From Neocallimastix lanati (nom. inval.) (taxonomy: Eukaryota; Neocallimastigomycota; Neocallimastigomycetes; Neocallimastigales; Neocallimastigaceae), in contig JACVTC010000115.1 in NCBI GenBank assembly GCA_016946835.1, positions 470,001 through 510,000 of the forward strand: a stretch of 40,000 nt of DNA, given 5' to 3'. The position numbers and the translations under genes are program-made. Below are positions 21,684 through 33,481 of the stretch, one piece after another (position 1 is the stretch's first letter; every line of letters begins with the position of its first letter). The notes beneath the pieces were generated by a model. It saw only the letters and a program-made list of their open reading frames with translations. It searched no databases and had not been told where the DNA came from.

Positions 21684-23738
21684 GTTGCTTAATAAAAAAT
21701 TATATATTTTTTAATCTCGTTGTATAAATTGTTCAATAACTTAAAGAACACATTCAATCAACGAGTAAATATATTAAACTGTTATAATAAACAATATATT
21801 TTTCTTATAATTTTAACTATTTATATATATATATAAATATTAATATATAAAATAAAAAAATAAAATTAGTATAATTTATTATATTTAATTTCCAATATAT
21901 TTTTATTATAAATATTAATCATAGAATAATATGACATATTAAATATAACATTAATAATAAATAGGTATTTATTGCTTTTTTTTTTTTTTTTTTTAATTAC
22001 TATATTTTTCATTAACTTGAAATACTACAATATTTAATAAAAAATATTAAAATTTTTCCAATAAAAATTATTAAAATGATAATTAAAAAACTTTTTATTT
22101 AGATATTTTGATAAAAGTATTGTTGAAATTTTATACTTAATATATTTAATATATATATTATTTTATTATTTAAAAGTAGTAGTAACTTATAAATAAACTG
22201 AAACTTTAAAAAAAATATATATATATATATATATTAATATTTAATAGAAAAAAAATAAAAATAAATTAAATTTTAAAAAATAAACCAATGTTTTTTTTTA
22301 AAAATAATATTTGAAATAAATTAAAAAATAATATGCTATATTTACTTTACATTGATATTAATATATTAATAGATATATATTTTTTTAAATTCCAGTATTT
22401 ATATTTTTGACTGATTTAATAATTTTCATATTTTGAAAAATTTATACTTTTCATTCCTTTTTTTTTTTACTTAAACTTTTATAGTGAATATAATAACTGA
22501 ATAAGAAATTATTAAATTACTAATTTGAGACTACGAAAATAATATATCTTTATTTTTTACTTTTTCTTAATAATATTCTCTCTTTATCTTTATTAATATT
22601 CACATTTCTTAAAATTTTTATCTATTACTACTGATCATTTTAGATATTTAATTATAATTGAATTGTATAATGACATGATCAAAATATCTTATATATTACT
22701 TTTATAATATTTTCAATATTATTTCATTTAACTTTACATAAAAAAAAAAAAAAAATATTTATCAAATTTTTATATAGAAATTATTACAAAACTTATTCTT
22801 TTCTATATAAATAATAGTAAGAGAAAACTAACACATAATAAAATTGAGTAAAAAAAAAAATAAAAAACAATTATATAGATTCCATCTTAATAAATTATCT
22901 ATTACTAATGTAACATATGAAATAAAAAAAATTAAACAAATAAATAAAAAGTGTTGAATAAAGTATACCTACCCTATTAATAATTACTAAAAAAAAATCA
23001 AAAAAAAAAAAAAATCTTAATATATTTAATTAATATTGATTTATTAAATAAATTATTTTCTTTTTTTTTTTTTTAATTTAAAAAGTAATTATTATTGAAA
23101 GTTTCAAAAAAATAAAGGTTATAAAGTTTTGAAGTTTTAAAAGTAAAGAAAGAAGAAAGTTTTTATTGAAGATATTAAAAATTAAATATAAAAATAAAAG
23201 AAAAAAAAAAAAGAAAGAATTAAAAATAAAAAAAAGTTAATAAGATAATAAATTTTATAAAATATATATATATATAAATGATTTAAAATTATTGTAAAAA
23301 AATAATAATATGAAATATTATATTAAAAAAATAAATAAATATCAATATAATCTAAAAGTAATATATATTTCTATTTTTAATCCTGCATCCATCTTTACAC
23401 TTTTTATTTTTGAGGTTAAATCAGTTGTTAAAAATTAAATTAATTTAATTGTTGGATTTATATCTATCCTATTTCATATTTCATGCTTCTTTGAGTTATA
23501 ATCAAATACATCGTTCCAAAAATTCTTTGTTGATATTATATATGATTAGTCAGTTAAATAATAATTTCATATATATATTATTTTTCTCTTTTTTTTTTAA
23601 TGTGGATTTATGAAATATCTTCTATTTATATTTTTTTTTTATTTTGTTACTTTATATATTTATGTTTTTTTTTTTTTTCTTCTTTTTTATTTTTTATTTC
23701 TTAATTATTCCAATATAAAATAATATTATATTTATATT

Positions 23739-23769
<31 letters not shown>

Positions 23770-24395
23770 GTTTTTTAAGAAATATATTTTTGTAATCTTT
23801 ACCATAATATAATTATTAATTCTTAAAAATAATATGTGTACATCAATTAGTTTTTTAAGAAATTAATAAATTCTATTTTCAAGTTTTTTTTTAAAAAAAA
23901 AAAAATAAATAATTAGAATATATTATTAATTTTTCATTGATTATTGATATTATTATTATTAAACAGTAAGTTTTGTTATTCTAAAATAATAACAATAATT
24001 TTTACTTTACAGTCGATTAATTACAAAGTCTAAAATAATATATTTATAATAATAAAATAGATAAAATAAAAATTAAAAGAAAAAAAATATAAGAAAAAGA
24101 AATTGAAAAAGGAAAATAAATAAAATTAAAATATTATATTAAAAAAAAATTTAAATACAAAAAAAAAAAAAAAATTGTATATGGGACGTATTAATCATAA
24201 TTAATTATATATATTGTAATATATTAAATATAATATATATTTTATTTAATTTAATGGATGATTTATTTTATTTAAAATTAAAATATAATAATTATTAATA
24301 AATAATAAATAATAAATAATTATTATTCATAATAAATTTACAAATTTCCTTTTTATTTTTTTTTTTTATTAAATAATTAATATTATAAATATTTA

Positions 24396-24439
<44 letters not shown>

Positions 24440-24833
24440 TTTTGTGTTATATTTAAGAAAAGTAAGCATAATGATTGTAGATAAAGCTAATTCTTAAATT
24501 TTTATTTTATCTATTATATATTTAATTTTTTTTTTTTTTTTTTACTTCTTATTACATATAATAGTAGTATTAATAAAAAGTAAATCAAATATTTTTTATA
24601 AAAAATTTGATTCATTAATCTCTAATATATGATCTATAATGGTGTAATTTAGTTTTATTTTTATAATATTAAATTGTTCAAGTTACTTTTTATTATCCTA
24701 AACTTTTCTTTATTAAAAAAGAAAAAAATATATATATAATTAAAAAATAAAATGTTAACTGATTATTCATAAGTAAAAAAAAAAAAAAAATTTTTTTTAT
24801 TTTCGTATATGTTTTTTTTTTCGTATCTTTTCC

Positions 24834-24875
<42 letters not shown>

Positions 24876-24911
24876 AAATTACAATACATATTTATTTATT
24901 TATTATTAAGT

Positions 24912-25007
<96 letters not shown>

Positions 25008-25329
25008 TTTGTTTATTTGTTTATATATTTGTTTATTTCTATATTTTTATATATTTACTTATATTTACTTATATTTAATATATATTTTTTAATCTTTTTA
25101 TAGTTTAATTAAATTTAATATTTATCAAATCAAATAAATAAATTAAATTAAAAAAATAAGGTTCAAAATTTTTTTAAATTTTTTTAGTTTTTTATAAATG
25201 ATGATCAAATTCAAGGTGATTAAATTTATTATTTATTAATTAATAATGCATCATTAACATTGGAATATAATATTTTTAAAAAACAAATGCTTTTTTTTTT
25301 AAACTTATATTGAAATTATATATTTATAG
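21684..25329. other. Gene-free spacer upstream of the four-RRM gene
   Basis: About 3.6 kb of AT-rich DNA. The part next to 21684 must contain the promoter of the minus-strand gene, but no defined element stands out. A runs at about 24402-24436 and T runs at 24837-24874 are followed by a tetranucleotide array. No coding or RNA gene recognised. Confidence 0.65.
24889..25016. repeat. (TTTA)n tetranucleotide microsatellite
   Basis: About 30 TTTA units, decaying into TTTG-containing units on the right. Frames across it encode only repeated Phe/Ile/Tyr/Leu residues and are not genes. Confidence 0.92.
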
Positions 25330-26010
25330 AAATTATTGTATTAGTACATATCATAATATAAGCCACAATGTACAATGTAATAGTAAGCATTTAATTTTGA
25401 ATAATAAATTAAGTACTACTAAGTCTTTATCATTAAATGTATGAATAAAGTTAACATAATACTAATTCTACTGAAATAGATGTTTACGCATTGAATGTTT
25501 ACGACTCATTAAGGAAAAGTGAAATTTTTCAATTTTATTCAAGAATGTATGATGAATTTAAAATTGATAATATAAAAATTATATTAATTTCAGTCATTTA
25601 TTAGTGCTGGTGGTAGTTCTACATATTATGAGGCATTAGCTGTTTATACTACATTAACTGTTTATACCAATAGTTTTATATTATTAGCAATATACATCTA
25701 TTGGTAATAATATCACTACTTAAAGAAGCGCAGAATCAAAACAAATTCAACAAGATGCTTATTATACTATTGCAAGATTGTTAAAACCTAAAGCTTTCTT
25801 GGAAAAAGGTGCTTGATTATCCATTTTCTGTTGTAGATTATTGGGGGTGATGGATGGAATGTTAATGCTGATAGATATTATGATATTCCAACCTAAAGTA
25901 GTTTAAGTAGATTATAATCTTGCTAAACTCGGTGTTATTAGTATAGGTGTTTCAGGTAATGTTAGTGCAATCATTGGCATGAGGATATCATTAGTGCCTA
26001 TAATTAAGTC
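25330..26010 (+). pseudogene. Broken relic with weak resemblance to CRESS-DNA virus capsid proteins
   Basis: A GC-richer patch whose best open piece (25455-25604) contains NVYDSLRKSEIFQFYSRMYD followed by a FKID segment. This recalls the region of circovirus-like capsids that precedes the DRNG-type core. Further pieces in other frames (near 25610, 25770 and 25910) have a compatible order but low identity to anything I can name. There are several stops and frameshifts, and no Rep-like gene or stem-loop origin nearby. It is an old, inactive insertion if the idea is right. Otherwise it is an unidentified gene relic. Confidence 0.3.
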
Positions 26011-26149
26011 GTAGAGTAGTATCACATGTGTTTGGTCCCATATGCTGCCAAGAAAAAGTCTTTTGGATACCACTGTGGTTTTATATCCGTTGAAGATAAA
26101 CATGATAGTAGTAGTTTTCCAAACAATAACAAAAAATTATTTAATGTAG

Positions 26150-26640
26150 AAACTTGTTCTTGTGATTTCTTCTTCAGTTCCTGTTATAAATATGTCGTCA
26201 ACATAAACAGCTAGGATACAAGTAATTTCTCTTCTTTTATTAAACTTTGCATATAAACATGGTTCGCTTCTAAGCCTTTTAATTCAGATTCCAGTTAGTA
26301 CATCATTCCGAGTGTTGTTCCTCATACGTCTGGCTTGCTTTAAGCCTTATAAACCTTTCTTTAATTTCCAGAAACAATTCATATAGTTTTTATCTCCTCC
26401 GGGAGCTGCCATGTGGATGTCCTCTTCTAGTTTTGTATTTAGGTATGCGGCTTTCACATCCATTTGATAGATGTCATAATTCTATTTTGCTGCAATTGCT
26501 GATATTATTATCAATAAATCTTGTTTCAAGGTAGGTGAGAATGTCTCTTTATAGTATTCACCAAACTTTTCTTTAAATTCTCTTGCAATTAATCATACTT
26601 TTCTTTTTATGATATTTTTTTCTGAGCAATGTTTATATTT
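26150..26640 (-). pseudogene. Copia reverse transcriptase fragment
   Basis: Minus-strand pieces match the Ty1/copia RT consensus in order: a REFKEKFGEYYKETFSPTLK segment, YQMDVKAAYLNTKLEEDIHM, APGGDK, the FWKLKKGL-GLKQARR segment, SEPCLYAKFNK, and the catalytic CILAVYVDDIFITGTEEE near 26165-26225. The YVDD box is intact but the frame is interrupted by stops (for example near KAA|NYDIYQ and after KKGL). Confidence 0.85.
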
Positions 26641-26958
26641 AAATACCCATTAGTGGTGTTATAATATTTGCATTCTTGGGAACCTTATTAGCTTTTTCGT
26701 ATATATACTTTTAAATCTCTCAAATTTTTTAATTCATAGTTGACAACCTTTAACCGTCCATTATTATCTGGTTTATATCTTATATATCTTAAGTGTGTAG
26801 TACACTGTTCCGATTTTCCTTAATAAGCAATGATATTGGTAGTAATTCTTAAAGAGGCAGGAAGGGCTTTATACAGGGAGTCAAATTTATCAACATCCGG
26901 CAAATTTTCTGCAAGATTTTCTAACATTTGGAAAGTATTGTTCATATCTGATTTTTTT

Positions 26959-26993
<35 letters not shown>

Positions 26994-27350
26994 CAGGGAA
27001 GAGAATACACTTCCAAAACTTTATCGTTCATATCTGATATAAACATTGAAATGTTATCTTCCCTTTTGAAGTGTAAATCTTCTAACTTTTCTTTTAATGT
27101 TTAATTTTGTTCTTTATTACTTTGATGATACAAGTGTCTTAATGTATTTCAAATTTCAAAAGCAGTATTCGAGCTAAAGTCTATACTTCTTTTTATGTCA
27201 TCTGAAATATTTTTTGTTAATTAAATATTTTGTATATTCATTTTTGTCAGCCACTTCCTGAATAACATTTCTGGCTTAACGATACGTTCTTTTACCTTGG
27301 AATTTCCAAATAGTCGTTCATATTTATTTTGCTAATTTCAGATACTTTAA
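26640..27350 (-). pseudogene. Copia gag-like fragment
   Basis: Minus-strand pieces read SSNTAFEIWNTLRHLYHQSN near 27125-27185, LKEKLEDLHFKREDNISMF near 27045-27100, and MLENLAENLPDVDKFDSLYK then ALPASLR near 26850-26930. This is the gag pattern of copia elements (WxxL, then LY-ALP). An A-rich insertion (T run 26960-26990 on plus) splits the last two pieces. The minus strand reaches the RT fragment without an intervening zinc knuckle, protease or integrase. Confidence 0.75.
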
Positions 27351-27549
27351 TTTTTCTTATTAATTCTTTTTTTTTTTTTTTTTTTTTTTTTTTTGTTTAT
27401 TCTTCAACATGATTTAGTTATTCAAGCCTTATTACATATGTATCAAATTATACATGTACATATTATATAAATAATATTTAACTAAACTAAATAAAATTAA
27501 ACTTGTAATTATTATTCTTAACAATTTCTTTGATTCAAGTGGCCAACAT
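27351..27549. other. Junction between copia and dockerin-like relics
   Basis: Contains the T run at 27371-27394 and about 150 bases of ordinary sequence that may include the eroded LTR or leader of the copia element. No matching second LTR was found in the window. Confidence 0.35.
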
Positions 27550-27901
27550 ACATATATGAATAGAGAAGATATTATCAGTGAAGAGCCTGATGAAAATTTA
27601 ATAGTATGTCTACAACGTAATATAGTTATTGACGAATAAGAAAATCAACAAGATATTGTAAAAAGTAATTATAGATATGTTGAATAATACTTTGAATAAA
27701 TATGGTGTCAAACAAAATGATGACAATAGAATTTATTCAATTATTTCAGCATATGATGGTAAATGTTTAAATTTTTCTTGTGAATCATAATATATTCAAG
27801 TATGTAAATATATATGAACATTTTTATTATTAAAAATAATATTATCTGTTCATAATTTTGATTCAACAAAATGCTTTAATGGATTTGGTATTTTACAACT
27901 T

Positions 27902-27940
<39 letters not shown>

Positions 27941-28150
27941 AAATTTTAATTTGCTCTATTCATTTCGCTAGACTTGGAATTGAATGTTATTCTTATTCAA
28001 AATACACCAGTTGAACAAGTTGATGAAATTGGTAACTGGAGTATAGAACATAATAAATTATGTGGTATTGATCATGAGAAATGTTCCTGGAATGCCTTCA
28101 GATATCCATGTTGTTCTTCTGTAAATCCTGAAATTAAAGATTCAGATTAA
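27550..28150 (+). pseudogene. Broken gene with a fungal dockerin (CBM10-like) segment
   Basis: The last open piece (27950-28150) contains DEIGNWSIEHNKLCGI followed by CSWNAFRYPCCSSVN. This matches the order of Cys, Trp and Gly residues between adjacent fungal dockerin modules (D-x-G-x-W-G-x-EN...WCGI then CW....GYPCC), although the usual GYPCC is RYPCC. Such dockerins attach carbohydrate-active enzymes to the cellulosome of anaerobic gut fungi. Upstream frames (27556-27640, 27680-27790) have protein-like composition but several stops. CTAG before ACTTGG at about 27970 could be an old acceptor. The stop at 28148 leads directly into a TAAAA array. It looks like a fragment with no start or catalytic domain visible. 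Confidence 0.5.
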
Positions 28151-28193
28151 AAAAAAAATAAAATAAAATAAAATAAAATAAAATAAAATAAAA
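28150..28193. repeat. (TAAAA)n pentamer array
   Basis: About eight units, the reverse complement of the TTTTA unit used in the large minisatellites at 9.8 and 39.8 kb, directly abutting the dockerin-like relic. Confidence 0.9.
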
Positions 28194-29146
28194 CGGGAGA
28201 GCCTATATATGCCACTAGAATACTAATTGTAACGAAGGTAATAATCGTATAAATCATCATATTCATTTTAAGAGAGTTGATAATAAATATATCTGTATTA
28301 AAAAAATAATGTGGATGATCCTGAAGATATCTGCTTGAATGGTAAAACTATAAATTTTTTGAAATAAATAAGAATGAATGACAGTAATAGTATATTGGAA
28401 ATTGGAATGGTAAAATTGTTGATTCTATTGATGAAATGGTTAAATATAAATTATATTATATATTATTACATATATATATATATAGTAAAAAAGTTTATTA
28501 AACTACAGAATAATAATACTTAAAGTATTCCTCATTATAAATATTGCCAGAATATATGAATATTGTCCATAATCACAAAATAAATAAATAATAAAACTTT
28601 AAAATTCATAATCACAAAATAAATATATAATAAAACTTTAAAATTCATCTAGTAAATTTATATACAAATAGATAAATAGAATTCATTAAAAGGATTATAA
28701 ATAAAGATTTTAACGGCAGTATAAAAAGCATAATATATTATTAAAATAAATAAAAAATGAAGTATTATACAGTACATCAAAAATATTTAAATAAAATTGA
28801 AATAAATAAATAAATATATATATATAAAAAAAAGTATAATGAATAAATATATATATATATATATATTTTTCTAATCTTTTTAGTTAATAGCAATAAAAAT
28901 TTTAAAAAAAAAAATAAAAAATAAAATAAAAAAAAAAACATTACACATGATATTTATTTTAATAAATGAACTTTACTAAAGAGATTTTAATTTATTATAA
29001 TAATAATTTTTTTTTTGTTTGTTTGTTTGGTTGGTTTTTGTTTTATTATTTATGAATATGAATAATTTTAATTAAATATTTATTTTATTTATTTATTTAT
29101 TTATTTAATCAAATAATTATTTTATTAATTTAATCTACTAATTTTT

Positions 29147-29184
<38 letters not shown>

Positions 29185-29277
29185 TACTAATATATTTAAT
29201 TTAATTTACCAACTATATTATATTATTTTACTTTAAAAAATTTTATTTAACTAATTTTTTTTTATCAATTTTTCCCC

Positions 29278-29308
<31 letters not shown>

Positions 29309-29311
29309 GGT
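28194..29311. other. Spacer, 3' flank of the kelch gene
   Basis: From 28194 to about 28440 some degraded peptide-like sequence continues (NNRINHHIHFKRVDNKYICI near 28228-28290), possibly part of the preceding relic. A 39-bp tandem duplication fills 28568-28645. Closer to the gene are TTTA units (29084-29107) and a T run at 29151-29183, which lies in the probable 3' UTR of the minus-strand kelch gene. Confidence 0.55.
28568..28645. repeat. 39-bp tandem duplication, two copies
   Basis: CATAATCACAAAATAAAT begins each copy (28568 and 28607); they differ by two bases in the middle. Confidence 0.85.
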
Positions 29312-31571
29312 CTACATATTTACAACTGCTAATTTTCTTTTAGGGACAGTCATGACCATCATGACTTCTTTATCATTCATATCTTCTATTGTATTATTAC
29401 GTTGTGGGAAATCTAAATTACCTACTTGTTCTATATCCATATTAATTGGTATTGATGATTCTTCTAATATAGGAGAGGAATTATTTGATTGATTTTGACC
29501 TGGTATTATATATTGATTTTGATTTTGATTTTGAGATAAAAGCTGAACTTGAGATTGAGGACTTGGATTAGTGATATTTGAATTTGATACAGTGGTTATT
29601 GATCCATTATTATTATTATTCGTAATAATAACTGATGATGGTAAGAGATTTGATGAAGAAGGTAATGAAAATAGTAAACCTCCATTATTTATCTTTTCTT
29701 CTTTAGGATTGAAAGAATGAACAGAGGAAGAAGTTGAATATTTTTCATTATTATTAATATTTATATTATTATTGTTATTATTAGGATTATTATTTACATT
29801 TAAAACTTGACCACTACTGTTAATATCTTTAGAGGATTGATAGTCTGAAGTTGGAATATTAGTCATTTCAGAAGTCATTTGATTAACCATTGATGAAGAG
29901 GATGGAACTTGATCTTGATTTTGATTTGGATAATTATAATTTGATTGAACAGAGAAAAGACCATTATTATTCATAAAAACAGGAGTTACCGGTAATGGAG
30001 GAATAGCGTAACTTACGGTTGGAGAAACATTACTACCATTTGAACCATTAATCACAGGTACATTCGTATTGGTGGTACTTGGAGCTGTATTCGCGTTATT
30101 ATAATTTCTAACACTTTGAGTATAATTTGAAACATTTCCAATATCATCAAAGGCACTTGTCTTACCATAACTATTTTCACTAATCATACTGAAACGTTTC
30201 ATTTGATCTGCTGGTAAGGACCATGAAGTGGCATGATTTGGTTCTAAAGGATCACTTGGACGGAAAGAAATTCTTCTTGCTCTTAATAAGGCCATAGAAG
30301 CATGCTTTTTCATGGCAATAACAAAGGCAACAATATACAAGATAATAACCAACGCAATCCAAATATAAATAAATATTTTTTTATCATAAAGTTTAGATTT
30401 GTTAGAGGAGGTTACTAAGAGAGCAAAAATAATTAAACCAATTAATGTTAGTACACCAATGATTCTTAACATATTTAACCAAATTTTAGCACGTGATAAA
30501 TATTGTTTCTTAATAACTTCATCTTCATCTTCAATTTCAGACTCTTCAGCTTCATCATCATCCCCTGCTTCTTCTTTTACATTGGGATTAATAAATATTG
30601 GCGAAAGAAAAGATTCTCTTTTTTCAGAATCATTTACTTTTTTATCAATATTTATATTTGTTTCACCATATTTACTATCAATAGTAAGTTGTTTTATTTC
30701 TGCTCTCTGGGCACTATTATTATTTCTTCCATTAATTTCAGAAGCTGCTTGATTATTTCTCAGTTCAGAATCGATTAAAAGTGAAGACGAAGAAGAATTG
30801 CCTAATTTCTTTTTATTCTTTTCTTCAATATCTTCTACTGGAACACCAGCAGCATTAACTTCTTTTCCTTGACTAAAGTCAATACCTGGTTGCTTAGGTC
30901 TAACGAATGGGAAGACCATATAAGCTACTAATAAACAAGCAAGAACAATTTTCATGATTAAAATAGATTGTTTAAAATTGGAAGAAAAGATAAAACAGAA
31001 AATCATTAAAACAAGATTAAGAGCACCAAGGGTTAAGAAAATAATCTTCCATTTTTCGGTAAAACAATTTAAAGCTCTTGAAACAATAATTAAAGCTGGT
31101 AAAGTAATTAATAATAATACAAATAATATTAAAGATCCCATACTTTCATTTTCAGTTGATGGTGAATCACGATCTCCATTAAAATTATTATCTCCTGTAA
31201 CCTCTTTTATGGTATAACAACTAGTCATTGTAACACCTTCAGGTGGTGTAGGGTAATAAGAAAAATTATTGACGTAAACATTAAGTTTCCATATATTTGT
31301 TGACCATTGATCATCATTAATAGGTTCACCACCATAAAATATAACTGAAAAACCATTTGTATCACCACTTTTAGGAGCTGTAGCAACCATTTTAGCTCCT
31401 TTAGTTGCTTTTGGAAATTCATTATTATTACTTGAAGAAGGCTGAACTCCAAAGAATTTTTGCTATAAAAAAATGAAAAAAAAAAAAAAAAAAAAGATAT
31501 ATTAATATATAAAAAAATAAGTAACAAACTTATATAATATTATTTATTATGTATATTCGTTGTGTATATTC

Positions 31572-31607
<36 letters not shown>

Positions 31608-33481
31608 AAATTATAACTTATAAAATAATTATACAAAATTATCTATGTTTATAATCATTTATTATTAATAATATATATAAATATATATATATTCAATTTC
31701 AATTTTATATTTAATTTTATATTTTAATTTTATATTTTTATTTGATATTAAATTATTTATTTAATTTTATATTTTAATTTTATATTTTTATTTGATATTA
31801 AATTATATATTTTAATTTTATATTTTAATATTTTTTAATTTTATTTTTATTTTTTTTTTTTTTTTAATTTTATTTTAATTTTTTTTTTTTTTACCTTGTC
31901 CATATCAAAAATAGAAATTTCACCATCCGCATCTGAACCATATTTCTTTTCTGTTAAGCCTCCAAATATAATAAGACGATCATTTTCAACAGTATCTGAA
32001 ACACTAAGATCAGAACCTCGAACAGAAGCAGCATAGGCCTTTGGCCTTATACACTCATTTTTTACTTCTTTCCAAGTTGCTTCAGGTTCAACGGTAGTTC
32101 TAAAATAATCAAAATTAATATCTAAATAGTAACCTTTACCATCACAATTTCCATTTTCTTCACATCCACCAAAGGCTACCAAACGATCACTTGAAAGTAC
32201 ATTACCAGTGACACCTTCTTTTAAAGAAGGGGCATGATTTGTATTTAATTTTATCCATTCTGCTGTTAATTGAGAATAATCACCTTGTTGACTTCTACCA
32301 TCTAATTTCAATATATAAGTATCTGTAAAATATTTTTGATCATTTTTTCCATGACTGAAAATTAAATACTCTGCAGACAATTGATTTAAATGAGCCATTT
32401 TTGTTAAATCAATACCACCAATGGCATTATATCTTGGTTCCGGTGCATTACCTTATATATATATATATATATTTTTTTTTTTTTTGAAAATTAAAATATT
32501 TTTATTTAAAATTATTAATATAATAAATACATTTTTGAAAAAGTAGCTTTTTAAATTATTTTTATTAAAAATTAATATATCTACTAATATTAATACTATT
32601 ATTATTAATATTATCTTTTATCATTATCATTATCTTTTTACCTGTAGCCTTTATTTCTATCCAACATTCTCGTATAAAATCAAAACTCCATACATCATTA
32701 TAAATTTTTTCGTCTAAACCTTTACCATGAGTAATGACGAATGCATTACGAAAAGAATTTGATGGTGGTTGGTCATTACCATATACCATACCATAACGAC
32801 CCGGTGGATGAGGATCAGCTTCTGTTCTAACCAACATTGGTTTTCTCCATGAACGTTGATTTAAATTAAATATCCATGTATCACTCAATATCCTATTATC
32901 AACCGTTCTTTATTATATAATAATAGTAATAACGTAATGTATATAATGTAATGTATATAATGTAATGTATATAATAATTATGACAATAAAACAATTATAA
33001 ATATAAATATTTTGTTAAGATTTTATTATTATAAAAACAAAATTTCACTAATACTAAATTAAAAAAAATTAAATATAATTAAAATACAGAAATAAAGACA
33101 GTGCATAAATATTAAAATATTTTATAATTAAAATACAAAAATAAAAACTGATAATAAATATAAAAATATTAATTTTATTATTCTATTATAATAATAAAAA
33201 ATTTTTATTTAAATATAAACCATAACAATTATTCTACTTTTTTTTAAAAAACTTTATTTTTATTAATACCTTCCACCAAAAATAATAATTTCATCTTGGT
33301 CAGTACTATAACCTATGGCATAGTCTTTTCTTTCTTCTGGTAAATCATCTCCAACATTTGATACAACATCAACTTTTTCCCATTTAAATCCTGGTATTCT
33401 TATATTATCTGCATATACTAATGAAATATACACCGATATAAATAATATTATGAATTTTAAATTTAAACTATTTTTCTTCAT
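29312..33481 (-). CDS. Kelch-repeat membrane protein with five transmembrane segments, four exons, 1061 aa
   Basis: Exons: 33270-33481, 32642-32907, 31895-32451 and 29312-31462. The product starts with a signal peptide (hydrophobic LKFIILFISVYISLVYA, likely cut after Ala24), followed by a kelch beta-propeller to about residue 410. Visible kelch strands are EIIIFGGR, DTWIFNLNQRSW, DVWSFDFIRECW, LVAFGGCEENG, LIIFGGLTEK and VIFYGGEP with NIWKLNV. Membrane spans lie at about 454-475, 483-505, 512-532, 672-696 and 707-729. A long soluble loop with an acidic block (about 643-661) separates spans 3 and 4, and a 330-residue Asn/Ser/Gln-rich tail follows span 5. With a signal peptide and five spans, the propeller should be outside and the tail inside (inference). 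This suggests a surface sensor or adhesion protein; ligand unknown. Exon 2 has two in-frame acceptors (32907 or 32892). Confidence 0.88.
31711..31810. repeat. 50-bp tandem duplication inside kelch intron 3
   Basis: Two near-identical 50-bp copies (31711-31760 and 31761-31810), each starting TTAATTTTATATTTTAATTT, within the 432-bp intron 31463-31894. A third partial copy follows. They do not overlap the splice sites. Confidence 0.85.
32934..32975. repeat. 14-bp tandem repeat in kelch intron 1
   Basis: Three copies of GTAATGTATATAAT just upstream (gene sense) of the exon 2 acceptor. Confidence 0.85.

Larger units (their letters stand above)
26150..27350 (-). mobile_element. Ty1/copia LTR-retrotransposon relic, gag and RT fragments
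   Basis: On the minus strand, a gag fragment (about 27350-26640) is followed directly by a copia reverse transcriptase fragment (about 26620-26150). Protease and integrase are missing, so a large internal deletion has occurred. Many frameshifts and stops are present. No LTR could be delimited. The T run at 27371-27394 borders it. Confidence 0.82.

Noticed and set aside
24809-25103. ORFs of 76-89 codons
   Set aside because: They are translations of a T run and a (TTTA)n array.
25912-26214. ORFs on both strands at the edge of the copia relic
   Set aside because: Neither peptide could be aligned by eye to copia RNase H or to a capsid; strand and identity stay undecided.
30399-30778. Plus-strand ORFs inside the kelch gene
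   Set aside because: Antisense shadows of the acidic loop and of spans in the well-supported minus-strand exon.
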